The position numbers were made by a program, and so were the translations under genes. 55,476 nt of DNA from positions 1-55,476 of the forward strand of contig SFPC01000002.1 in NCBI GenBank assembly GCA_004552195.1. The letters run 5' to 3'. Positions 35,061 to 42,274 of this stretch are shown here, one piece after another. Under the pieces are notes generated by a model. That model worked only from the letters and a program-made list of their open reading frames with translations, had not been told where the DNA came from and did no database searches. The DNA is from Bacteroidales bacterium (GTDB lineage: Bacteria > Bacteroidota > Bacteroidia > Bacteroidales > Bacteroidaceae). Position 1 is the stretch's first letter; each line of letters starts with the position of its first letter.

Positions 35061-35627
35061 TCAGTCGAACATCACCCTGGGATTCATCGCCGAGGGGCTG
35101 TTCCATCTGATGCCTCGGCGGGCCAGTGACGTTTCCTTTTGATGCCAATAGGCGAAGCAGAAGCCCATGCCGCGGCGGTGCCACCTTAGTTTCTTGGCAC
35201 ACTCGGCTTCAACTTCCGCAATCACCGCTTCCCATTCGGGTGTGCGCTCCACGGGGTCGAACTTCAGGGAGCGGCGGTATTTGCGGCAATACTCCTCCAT
35301 CGGCAGGTCGGGATTGATGAAGTCGCGCAGTTTTTGCAGCGTTCGGAGGTTGTGCTCGTTGTCCGGAGCCAACGTTTCGATGTATTCGCGCACCTCTATG
35401 CAGAAGCGTGGCGTGAGGGTTTCCTCCATCTGTTCGAGCATGTTGTTCAGGAGGTCGGCTTTTTCTTCGGGTGTGTTGAATTCTTCCGGCACGATGTCGG
35501 GCAGTGTTTGCATCAGGTTGAATGCTTCTTTTCCTGCGGCTATGTTTTTCCACAGGTTGCCGTCATCCTCATAGTTTTTCACCATCTCTCGAAAGAGTTT
35601 TGCGATGCGTTTCAGCGTTTTGTCCAT
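35061..35627 (-). CDS. Unrecognised protein, 188 residues
   Basis: Not recognised. From the ATG at 35627 it is helical and charged (MDKTLKRIAKLFREMVKNYEDD, EEKADLLNNMLEQMEETLTPRF), with a C-terminal basic segment (AKKLRWHRRGMGFCFAYWHQKE). No signal peptide, no metal motif. It is the first of four closely spaced minus-strand genes (35061, 33826, 33135, 32024) and follows repeat B5. The frame extends 50 codons upstream without protein-like character. Confidence 0.65.
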   Translation of the reverse strand: MDKTLKRIAKLFREMVKNYEDDGNLWKNIAAGKEAFNLMQTLPDIVPEEFNTPEEKADLLNNMLEQMEETLTPRFCIEVREYIETLAPDNEHNLRTLQKLRDFINPDLPMEEYCRKYRRSLKFDPVERTPEWEAVIAEVEAECAKKLRWHRRGMGFCFAYWHQKETSLARRGIRWNSPSAMNPRVMFD

Positions 35628-35877
35628 TCTGCGTGTTTTAAGGTGACATCCAAGCTTTTCTTGCTGCTGTCCGGTGCGAGTGTGTCGCAGTGGCCGCAGT
35701 GGGTGCGCCCCTGTTTCGTTCTGGCTGCCGGGCAGCAGGCAATGCAGAGCAAAGGTAGGGATTTTTTTGTGTTTCATAGTTTATTGAAAGAAATGTTTAT
35801 CTCTTGCTCAATGAAATGCTCGCACGGGCTCTGCGTAAACGCCTGTGGGGGGCATCAGTCGTGCAACGCAAAGTAGT

Positions 35878-35904
35878 CTTAGGTTGTCCAAGTTGTCGTC
35901 GTCA
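35878..35904. repeat. Family D end fragment, D3
   Basis: TTAGGTTGTCCAAGTTGTCG followed by TCGTC matches one end of element D2 (GTTGTC...AAGTTGTCGTC) without a partner arm. It abuts repeat B5, just as D2 abuts B6. Confidence 0.5.
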
Positions 35905-35907
35905 TTT

Positions 35908-35990
35908 CACAAGTCCGCCACTTGTGAAAAAAAGTCCCGGACTATTTTTTCCTACTCGTCGAGTTGAAAAAAATAGTCCGGGACTTTTTG
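35908..35990. repeat. Family B palindromic repeat, copy B5 (likely two-way terminator)
   Basis: CACAAGTCCGCCACTTGTG, AAAGTCCCGGACTATTTTTT, CTACTCGTCGAGTTG and AAATAGTCCGGGACTTTTT. Compared with B4 the centre of each arm changes from CCAGG/CCTGG to CCCGG/CCGGG, preserving pairing. It lies 46 nt past the SH3b-protein stop; the rest of 35628-36035 shows no gene. Confidence 0.85.
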
Positions 35991-36035
35991 TCGCGCAATG
36001 TGCGACGCTGCCGACGCACCCTGCGAGGGGATGGC

Positions 36036-36773
36036 TTATTCCTCGGTGTTTTCGTTCACAAGCTCCAGGTATTTCAGGCTTGCGTAGCCCGTTCGTCCGT
36101 TGTATTCGATGCGGAGGAAACCGTTTTCGCTTTCTTCAGATTTCACGCGGTCGCCTTGTTTCAGTGTGCCGATGACGCGGCTGGTCTTCTTGGGTTTGCT
36201 GCGCACATTGAGGTAGGCTGCGGTACATTCGTAGGTGGGGGTGGTGTCGGCCATGACTTCTGTGGGCTCGTCAGCATAGCGATCGAACCATTCGGGATGT
36301 TGGCTGCTCACACAGACGCCTGCCACCACGCCGATGGCCAGCAGCAGTGTCCAGCCGTTCCAGAAGAGAAGGCGGAAGCCGTACATGATGACGTTGACCC
36401 CCACCACAATGGCGAAGGCGGCGATGTACCACATGATGACACCGACTATGATGGCGCCGATGAGGGCAAAGATGCCCGCTACGATACCATGTTGAATGAA
36501 TGTGCTCACCACGAAAATCAAACACCCGATTCCGATAACAACCATGGCCGCCAAACTGAACCAGCCCAGCACGTCTTCCGTCTTTTCCGCAAACCAGTTG
36601 CCAATGTCGGCCACCGTGTCGTTGAACCTTGACCACAGCGAGCGCCGCCGGAACGTACCGGAGGTTCGTGGAGTGAAGCTCTGGGTGTTGCGGGGAATGT
36701 TGATGACCGGTCTGGCTGAAGTCAGATTGCCAAACGACATGTTGTTAGGATTAAACCCTTCGGGTAGTGCCAT
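36036..36773 (-). CDS. Multi-helix membrane protein with C-terminal SH3b domain
   Basis: 245 residues. The N-terminus MALPEGFNPNNMSFGNL is nearly the same as that of the next gene upstream. Three to four hydrophobic helices (about 67-93, 95-130, 134-156; FWNGWTLLLAIGVV) are followed by a bacterial SH3 domain at about 183-240 (NVRSKPKKTSRVIGTLKQGDRVKS, GRTGYASLKYLELV), which in other proteins binds cell-wall peptides or proteins. There is no cleavable signal peptide. It is the last gene of the AAA+ operon: 73 nt after its paralogue and just before repeat B5. Function unknown. Confidence 0.78.
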   Translation of the reverse strand: MALPEGFNPNNMSFGNLTSARPVINIPRNTQSFTPRTSGTFRRRSLWSRFNDTVADIGNWFAEKTEDVLGWFSLAAMVVIGIGCLIFVVSTFIQHGIVAGIFALIGAIIVGVIMWYIAAFAIVVGVNVIMYGFRLLFWNGWTLLLAIGVVAGVCVSSQHPEWFDRYADEPTEVMADTTPTYECTAAYLNVRSKPKKTSRVIGTLKQGDRVKSEESENGFLRIEYNGRTGYASLKYLELVNENTEE

Positions 36774-36846
36774 AGTTCGTAAGTTGGTTGTTAAGATGCA
36801 GTGAGTGAATGAATGGATAGGGAGGTTTTGTGGCGCGCCACGGCGG

Positions 36847-37320
36847 TCAGCAAGTTATGCAGACGTATGCAATGAGGCCGATGACCAATAGCAACGTCCA
36901 GCCATTCCAGAAGATGAAACGAACGACGTATGCGATGATGTTGACCAAAATGGTGACGATGGCTGAGATAATCTTCCACATTATATAGCCCGCAACAACG
37001 GACGCAAAGAGAGAAATGATGGCCTCCGCGAAACCATGTTCGTTGTATTCCTCTATGATTAGTTGGATGTAGAGGATGACGATGGGGATGATGGCCAGCA
37101 GGCGTAGACAGAGGATGATGTTATCCGTATTGTCGGCGAACCAGTTGCCGATGTCGGTCACGCCCTTGTTGAACCTTGCCCATAGCGATGGCCGGCGTAC
37201 GGTGCGGGCGGCGGGGCGGACGGGGCGTTGCCCGTTGCGCGGTATCCGGAACGCGGGTCTGCCGGCAGCCAGGTCGCCAAAGGACATGCTGTTGGGATTA
37301 AACCCCTGGGGTAGTGCCAT
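36847..37320 (-). CDS. Multi-helix membrane protein, paralogue of the SH3b protein
   Basis: 157 residues from the ATG at 37320. Same plan as its neighbour: [17 protein letters not shown], a basic Pro/Arg-rich stretch, RPSLWARFNKGVTDIGNWFADNTDN, then three to four hydrophobic helices ending FIFWNGWTLLLVIGLIAYVC; it lacks the SH3b domain. Its start codon lies 23 nt inside the end of the AAA+ gene, so translation is probably coupled. The conserved hydrophilic N-terminus may be a docking tag for a shared partner; that is inference. Not a family I can name. Confidence 0.75.
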   Translation of the reverse strand: MALPQGFNPNSMSFGDLAAGRPAFRIPRNGQRPVRPAARTVRRPSLWARFNKGVTDIGNWFADNTDNIILCLRLLAIIPIVILYIQLIIEEYNEHGFAEAIISLFASVVAGYIMWKIISAIVTILVNIIAYVVRFIFWNGWTLLLVIGLIAYVCITC

Positions 37321-39634
37321 TGTTGAAAAGTATTTGGCCGTTTTCGGCGGATATGAAGATGGGAATGTCTTTGTTGACGGCACCATCCACCATGGCGTTG
37401 GTCAAAGGGTTGATGATGTGGTCGGTGATGGCGCGTTTGACGGGGCGTCCGCCGAACTCGGGCCGGTAACCGTGTTCCACGATGAAATCTACGGCGGTGG
37501 GGTCGATCACGATGACGATGCCCCGGTCGCGGAGCTTCTCCTGTTCCTTCTTGAGCACGATTTGGGCAATCTCGGCCACGTTTTCGCGGCTCAGGGGGTG
37601 GAACATGACGATGTTGTCGATACGGTTGATGAATTCCGGGGCAACTCTTTGGCGCATTTCCTGCATCACCTCTTCGGTACACCGCTTCACTTCGTCATCG
37701 GTGGCCTCGCGGCCGCAAAGGGTGCGGAGTATGTTTTGCTGCCCCATGTTGGAGGTCATCACGATGAGCGTGTTCTTGAAATTAACTACCTTGCCCTGGC
37801 CGTCGGTCATGCGTCCGTCGTCGAGCACTTGCAGGAGTGTTTCAAAAATCTTTGGATGCGCTTTTTCGATTTCGTCGAACAGGATGACGCTGAACGGCTT
37901 CCGGTAAACGGCTTCGGTGAGCTGGCCGCCCTGCTCAAAGCCTATGTAGCCCGGAGGGGCACCGAAGAGCCGGTGGGCGGAGTGTTCCTGCTGGTACTCG
38001 CTCATGTCGATGCGCACCATCTGCGCCGGGTCGTTGAAGAGGAACTTGGCGATGGCCTTGCACAGCTCTGTTTTGCCCGTACCCGTGGTACCGAGGAAAA
38101 GGAAGGAGCCTATGGGGCGCGAGGGGTCGTTGAAGCCGAGACGACTCCGCTTGATGGCATCGGCAACAGCTTTGACGGCTTTGTCCTGACCTACCACCGA
38201 GGCGTGGAGCTCCTCTTCTATGTGTTGCAGACGGTCGTTGTCGTCGGCCGCCAGGTCGTTGACGGGAATGCCGGTCCACTCTGTGATAACCTGCTTCACA
38301 TCGTTTTCCTCCATCACATCGCGGTCGGAGAAGAGCAGGCGGAGTTGTGCGGCGGCCTCGTCAATGAGGTCGATGGCCTTGTCGGGGAGTTTGCGGTTGG
38401 TGATGTAGCGGGCAGAAAGTTCCACGGCGGCTTTGCACACCTCGTCGGGGATGGTGATGTGGTGGTAATGCTCGAATTTGGTTTTGGCTCCCTGCAGAAT
38501 GAGGATGGCGGAGGCGATGTCCGGCTCGTCGACTATCACTTTCTGGAAGCGGCGTTCAAAGGCGGGGTCCTTCTCAATGCGCTTGTACTCGTTGAGGGTG
38601 GTGGCTCCGAACAGCTTGATTTCGCCGCGGGCCATGGCGGGCTTCAGGAGGTTGGCGATGTCGTTGTCCGAACCGCTGTTGGCACTGATGAGCATGTGTA
38701 TCTCGTCGATGAAGAGCACGAGTTGTGGGTCGGCTGCGGCCTCTTCCAAAACGCTCTTCATCACTCCTACGGCATCGGGCAGGGACTTGATGGCGGAGAA
38801 GTCGAGGCTGTAAAGCTTGAGCCGGGCCAGGTCGGCGGGCACGTTGCCCTGGAGCAGACGGAGGGCGAGTTCTTCGGCGATGGCCGTTTTTCCGGTACCG
38901 GGTTCGCCCACTAACACGGGATTGTTCTTCGAGCTGCGGGCCAGGATGAGGAGTACGCGCTCCAGTTCCTTGTCGCGCCCGATGGCGTGGTGGATTTTGC
39001 CGTTGGCCGCCAGCTCCAACATGTTGATACAGAACTTCTTGATGGTTTCTCCCGTGGTATCGTTGTCGGCCTCGTAGTTTCGTTGTGCCGCTCCAGGCTG
39101 TGAAGCTGCCGGTTGCTGCGGCGAGGCTGTGGGTTGCTGCTGTGCGGCGGCGGGACGCTGCGGTGAAGCTGTGGGTTGCTGCGGCGAGGTGGCGGCATTG
39201 CCCCACGACATGGACGATCCGGCCCCGGCTTGTGGCGGACGGGCCGGTGAGTTGGTGGGAACGAGGTAGGTGGCAAAGGCTTCGTCGTTTTGTTGCAGCA
39301 GGGCCGCCATGATCATGCCGGCAGAGGCATCCATGTTTTGCGAGGCCACGAGTTCAAACACTGCCTCGATGGTGGGGTGAAACACCATGCCTTCGCCAAT
39401 GGGCAGGTTGGGAAAGTCGGCCATGCCCTGTGCAATGCTTTCCATGGAGGCATGGGGGTTGTAGCCGTGTCGCTGCAACACTTGGCACACTTCCTCGCCT
39501 GCCATCGAGGCCAGGCCGCCCACTAAATGGCAAGGCATGACTACGTGGCTGCCGGCCGTGGAGGCAATTTGCGCGGCCGCCTGTATGGCTTGAAGTGTGG
39601 TGGGAGAAAAACGGGAAAAGTCGATTTGCTGCAT
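37298..39634 (-). CDS. ClpA/ClpC-like double AAA+ ATPase
   Basis: 778 residues. A Clp-N-like helical domain (1-125), then a Gln/Pro/Ala-rich linker with TASPQ(Q/R)PAA repeats (about 147-183), then two AAA+ modules. NBD1: Walker A GEPGTGKT (243-250), Walker B FIDE (D310, E311). NBD2: Walker A GTTGTGKT (515-522), pore loop PPGYIGF, Walker B ILFDE and a sensor-2 region ([10 protein letters not shown]). There is no long ClpB-type middle coiled coil. In NBD1 the segment where Clp proteins have the aromatic GAKYRG pore loop reads [10 protein letters not shown], so that loop is altered. The family unfolds proteins, often for ClpP; no ClpP gene is here. Two membrane proteins overlap or follow it, unlike a housekeeping Clp. 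Confidence 0.88.
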   Translation of the reverse strand: MQQIDFSRFSPTTLQAIQAAAQIASTAGSHVVMPCHLVGGLASMAGEEVCQVLQRHGYNPHASMESIAQGMADFPNLPIGEGMVFHPTIEAVFELVASQNMDASAGMIMAALLQQNDEAFATYLVPTNSPARPPQAGAGSSMSWGNAATSPQQPTASPQRPAAAQQQPTASPQQPAASQPGAAQRNYEADNDTTGETIKKFCINMLELAANGKIHHAIGRDKELERVLLILARSSKNNPVLVGEPGTGKTAIAEELALRLLQGNVPADLARLKLYSLDFSAIKSLPDAVGVMKSVLEEAAADPQLVLFIDEIHMLISANSGSDNDIANLLKPAMARGEIKLFGATTLNEYKRIEKDPAFERRFQKVIVDEPDIASAILILQGAKTKFEHYHHITIPDEVCKAAVELSARYITNRKLPDKAIDLIDEAAAQLRLLFSDRDVMEENDVKQVITEWTGIPVNDLAADDNDRLQHIEEELHASVVGQDKAVKAVADAIKRSRLGFNDPSRPIGSFLFLGTTGTGKTELCKAIAKFLFNDPAQMVRIDMSEYQQEHSAHRLFGAPPGYIGFEQGGQLTEAVYRKPFSVILFDEIEKAHPKIFETLLQVLDDGRMTDGQGKVVNFKNTLIVMTSNMGQQNILRTLCGREATDDEVKRCTEEVMQEMRQRVAPEFINRIDNIVMFHPLSRENVAEIAQIVLKKEQEKLRDRGIVIVIDPTAVDFIVEHGYRPEFGGRPVKRAITDHIINPLTNAMVDGAVNKDIPIFISAENGQILFNNGTTPGV

Positions 39635-39845
39635 CTAACCTTGGAGCTTGTTGTAATTTCGTTTGCGGAGGTGTGGAAAGTGGAGGATGATGTGCTGATA
39701 GTGGCTTGGCTCTCCGGTCGAAGAGGTAATAAAGTTCGTCAGAGTGCGCCACATTTTCTGTGCTGCGAAGCTTTCTAACGGTAACCTCACAACCTGACAT
39801 CCTCATCAGCCAATCTCTTGTAACCTCCTCAACTAAAATGGATTC

Positions 39846-39979
39846 AAGTTTCGGAGGTTATGAGTTTGAAGGTTATGAGGTTATAAAGTTACTTGGTGGG
39901 CTACTTTGACTGCGTCAAACAGTATTATTATAACCTCACAAACTGGAAGCGAAGCGACCATATCCTCATAACCTTCAAC
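39846..39979 (-). repeat. Family C element, copy C2
   Basis: 134 bp aligning end to end with the opposite strand of C1, including inverted GGTTAT/ATAACC arms, GGTCGCTTCGCT and AATACTGTTT. It fills part of the 628-nt gap between the AAA+ gene and the E1 gene; the rest of that gap is repeat A5 and unassigned sequence. Confidence 0.8.
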
Positions 39980-40110
39980 TTTGCATAAGATTGGCTACGG
40001 CTCGGCAATTTAAGCAAGCTTATTGCACTCGCCTTGCACAATCTTTGCATAAGATTGGCTACGGCTCGGCAATTTAAGCAAGCTTATTGCACTCGCCTTG
40101 CACAATCTTT
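39980..40110 (+). repeat. Family A repeat, copy A5 (two tandem units)
   Basis: Two nearly identical units: AAGATTGGCTACGGCTCGGCA ... CTCGCCTTGCACAATCTTT. Both ends changed together relative to A3 (AAGATTG/CAATCTT instead of AAGATAG/CTATCTT). The -7 box reads CAATCTTTG, so promoter activity is doubtful, and it points toward the 3' end of the E1 gene. Confidence 0.85.
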
Positions 40111-40262
40111 CGATACTTCCGAAAGTTGAAAAATGGGTGATTGTAGGTGAGTTTTCACTTGTGTGGGGCGTGTCGGCACGCGTGGTCGGGGTGTCGACAC
40201 CGGTTGGTGAAGAGAAGGACGCAGCCATCCTGTTGCGAGGGTGGCTACGCCCTTGATAGTGC

Positions 40263-41549
40263 TTAATCGGGGTCGTTCTGGGGTTCCGGCTCGGTTGGAA
40301 TTTTTCCCAGATCGAGGTCGGTGAAATTGCCGGAGCCCATGGCTTTCAGCGATTTGAGGAATGTTTCGTCGGTGACGAGCTGTTCCTTCTTTCCGCAAAG
40401 TGTGCAGTTTTCGTCGTGGGAGATTTGTATGCCGTACCACTTCATGATGGTGGGCATTCCGTCGGTGTTGTTGAAACTTCCCCAGTTGGCGTACTGCCGT
40501 TCGCGGCGGTTTGCCCAGATGTAGTAGTTTGCCTTAAACTCCTCCTCTAATGAGGTGATGCCTGAGGCGGTTCCGCGGGAGAGCTCTACGAGTGCGAGTT
40601 TCACCATCATGTTGCTGATGGGCTCAATGTCGGCTCCGAGTCCCACCTGTACGAATGCTTCGGCGTCCTCGGCCGATACGTAGGCGGGAATGTGGCCTGC
40701 GCGGCGGGCTGAGGCTTCGTTGCTGATTTCCTGGTCGCTCTGGTCGTACCAGTCGCTTCCCAACAGACAGAAGTAGCAGGGTTCGCCGGGGCGATAGATG
40801 AACACGTCGCCGCCTTCGGCACGTGTGATGGCGCGGCCGAAGATGCCCACCTTTTCATGCTTGACAAGCAATTCGGAGGTGTGGTAGCGCGACTGATTGT
40901 TGTCCGTGCAGCACATCACGACGTCGGCCTTGCGAATTTCTTCCTCCAAGAGGCCGAGATTTTTGTTGATGTCGAGGGGCAACTTGTCGACTACGGCATA
41001 GGGGTTCTTGCCTTTGATGGCGTCGGCCACCGCGTCGGTTTTGAGTCGACCCAGGTCGTTGAGGGTGCAGACGTGGCGTGAAAGATTGTGCAGCTCCACG
41101 CGGTCGAAGTCGGCCAGCGCGAACTGTCCTACGCCGGCTTTGGCCAGTTCCACGGCGATGGGTGAACCGCCGCTGCCCAGTCCGATGATGAGCACGCGCT
41201 TTCCGGAGAGGATGTCCAACTCGATGAGGCCCTTGTTGCGCTTGTAGAGATTTTCTCGCGAGGGGATGACGGTCACTTCCGTGCCTTGCGTGGTGGCGGT
41301 GCCATCTTCGTGGATGTCTACCTGCAAGCCGGTGTCGGCGTTGTGCGTGGCGCCGGTTTTGGCAAAGCTTACGCGGAAGGTTTCGCCGAAGGCGTGTTCC
41401 CGGGGGGTGAAGTGCAGGTGCGTAACGTCTTCATTCTCCCACCGGTAGCCATAACCTGTGGCGGTTTGTTCGGCAGAAGCCATAAAAGATGCCAGCTCTT
41501 CGCCGTCGATATAGTAGACGGGCCGGCCGAAGTCGGGTTCTGTAATCAT
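40263..41549 (-). CDS. E1-like (ThiF/MoeB fold) activating enzyme
   Basis: 428 residues. An N-terminal extension of about 110 residues precedes the E1 Rossmann domain: ATP loop G-L-G-S-G-G (123-128), D147/D149 and N155-L-S-R158, then K170; these are the adenylation residues of ubiquitin-like activating enzymes. A zinc tetrad is likely from C258-x2-C261 and C382-x2-C385. C213/C214 (MCCTDNN) follow the usual DNN stretch. Enzymes of this kind adenylate the C-terminus of a small beta-grasp protein; conserved residues support activity. It follows the 63-residue gene by 5 nt, with the E2 and JAB genes just upstream. Housekeeping thiF or moeB are smaller and sit in cofactor operons, so a conjugation role is favoured. 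Confidence 0.88.
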   Translation of the reverse strand: MITEPDFGRPVYYIDGEELASFMASAEQTATGYGYRWENEDVTHLHFTPREHAFGETFRVSFAKTGATHNADTGLQVDIHEDGTATTQGTEVTVIPSRENLYKRNKGLIELDILSGKRVLIIGLGSGGSPIAVELAKAGVGQFALADFDRVELHNLSRHVCTLNDLGRLKTDAVADAIKGKNPYAVVDKLPLDINKNLGLLEEEIRKADVVMCCTDNNQSRYHTSELLVKHEKVGIFGRAITRAEGGDVFIYRPGEPCYFCLLGSDWYDQSDQEISNEASARRAGHIPAYVSAEDAEAFVQVGLGADIEPISNMMVKLALVELSRGTASGITSLEEEFKANYYIWANRRERQYANWGSFNNTDGMPTIMKWYGIQISHDENCTLCGKKEQLVTDETFLKSLKAMGSGNFTDLDLGKIPTEPEPQNDPD

Positions 41550-41554
41550 AGGTG

Positions 41555-41746
41555 TCAGATGTTGAAGAAGGGACGCTTCGACACGTCGTTCACGGGGCTT
41601 TGTTCGTCTGTTACCTGCTCGTTTCCGCTCAGTTCGACAAAGGTCATTTTATTCTTGTCCCAAACAATTTTTTTGCCATTGTTTTGTCCTTCCTGCTGCT
41701 TGCGCATAGCGTCGGACAGCTGATCGAGGTCTAATTCTTGTGCCAT
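41555..41746 (-). CDS. 63-residue protein of unknown nature within the ubiquitin-like cassette
   Basis: Small acidic protein, predicted helix at about 4-18 (LDLDQLSDAMRKQQ), then a probable beta pair (KKIVWDKNKMTFVEL) and a flexible tail ending in RPFFNI. It is packed between the E2-like gene (75 nt away) and the E1 gene (5 nt), which supports translation. It is shorter than ubiquitin-like proteins and does not end in Gly, so as written it is not a standard modifier; it could be a helper, a truncated modifier whose tail is cut, or an E1/E2 adaptor. Confidence 0.6.
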   Translation of the reverse strand: MAQELDLDQLSDAMRKQQEGQNNGKKIVWDKNKMTFVELSGNEQVTDEQSPVNDVSKRPFFNI

Positions 41747-41821
41747 GTGTCAGATGGTTTTTATGAGGTTTGTTGATATTCGTTGGGGGAGTTTTTGGGG
41801 ATATGGGCCGTGGCGTGCGGG

Positions 41822-42274
41822 TTATCCTATGGTTTCTCCATGCTGTCCCATGTGGCGGAGATAGTACTCCATGTCTTTGCCCGTGCGCAGCGTCTGTTCG
41901 TAGATGTTGAGCCAGAGCACGCAGCGCACGTAGACCATCCAGAGCGACATGTCGGGTCGCCAGGCATCGGGGTGGTAGTGGCAGATTTGCGTCCAGCCGT
42001 TGACGTGGGGCGAGAGCGTGTGGTTGGCGCTGCTGGGCTCGTTCATGGGGTTGCCATGGCAGTCGCGGAGCATACACTCGACGTAGGCATTGGGTTTTTT
42101 GGCGGGATAGTTATCCAGCTCCATGCGCAGGACGTACACCTTGCCGCTGTTGGTGCGGGCGGCGATGCGGAGATAAGGAGTGTCGGTGTGAAGGTCGCCA
42201 AAAACGAACGACTTGGTGCCACCCATGTAGTGGCTGATAACTTGCTCTTCGAGCTGTCTGCGTTGATTATCCAT
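41822..42274 (-). CDS. Stand-alone E2-like (UBC fold) conjugating protein
   Basis: 150 residues. It starts with a helix, then strands, then YPAKKPNAYVE in place of the E2 YP-PP motif, then HTLSPHVNGWTQIC98HYHPDAWRP, where H-x-x-G-x-x-C followed by W is the E2 active-site pattern; long helices follow (SLWMVYVRCVLWLNIYEQTL). C98 is the candidate thioester residue. The predicted reaction is receiving an activated small protein from the adjacent E1 and passing it to a target. Its ATG overlaps the stop of the JAB gene by 8 nt, so the two are translationally coupled. The assignment rests on motif pattern; bacterial E2 families are very diverse. Confidence 0.7.
   Translation of the reverse strand: MDNQRRQLEEQVISHYMGGTKSFVFGDLHTDTPYLRIAARTNSGKVYVLRMELDNYPAKKPNAYVECMLRDCHGNPMNEPSSANHTLSPHVNGWTQICHYHPDAWRPDMSLWMVYVRCVLWLNIYEQTLRTGKDMEYYLRHMGQHGETIG

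Noticed and set aside
37076..38914. Long plus-strand frame (612 codons) opposite the AAA+ gene
   Set aside because: It lies wholly antisense to a gene with clear AAA+ motifs and has no family character. High third-position GC opens such frames; the same holds for 2751-3944, 8524-10158 and 46190-47428.
39980..40110. Family A copy A5 as promoter of the E1 gene
   Set aside because: It points the opposite way, toward the 3' end of the E1 gene, and its -7 box is imperfect (AATCTTTG).
40010..40228. 72-codon minus-strand frame between the AAA+ and E1 genes as a hidden modifier gene
   Set aside because: Most of it is the reverse translation of the family A repeat units, and no Gly-Gly end is present.
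41555..41746. Calling the 63-residue protein a ubiquitin-like modifier
   Set aside because: Too short for a full beta-grasp and no C-terminal Gly; kept as unknown.
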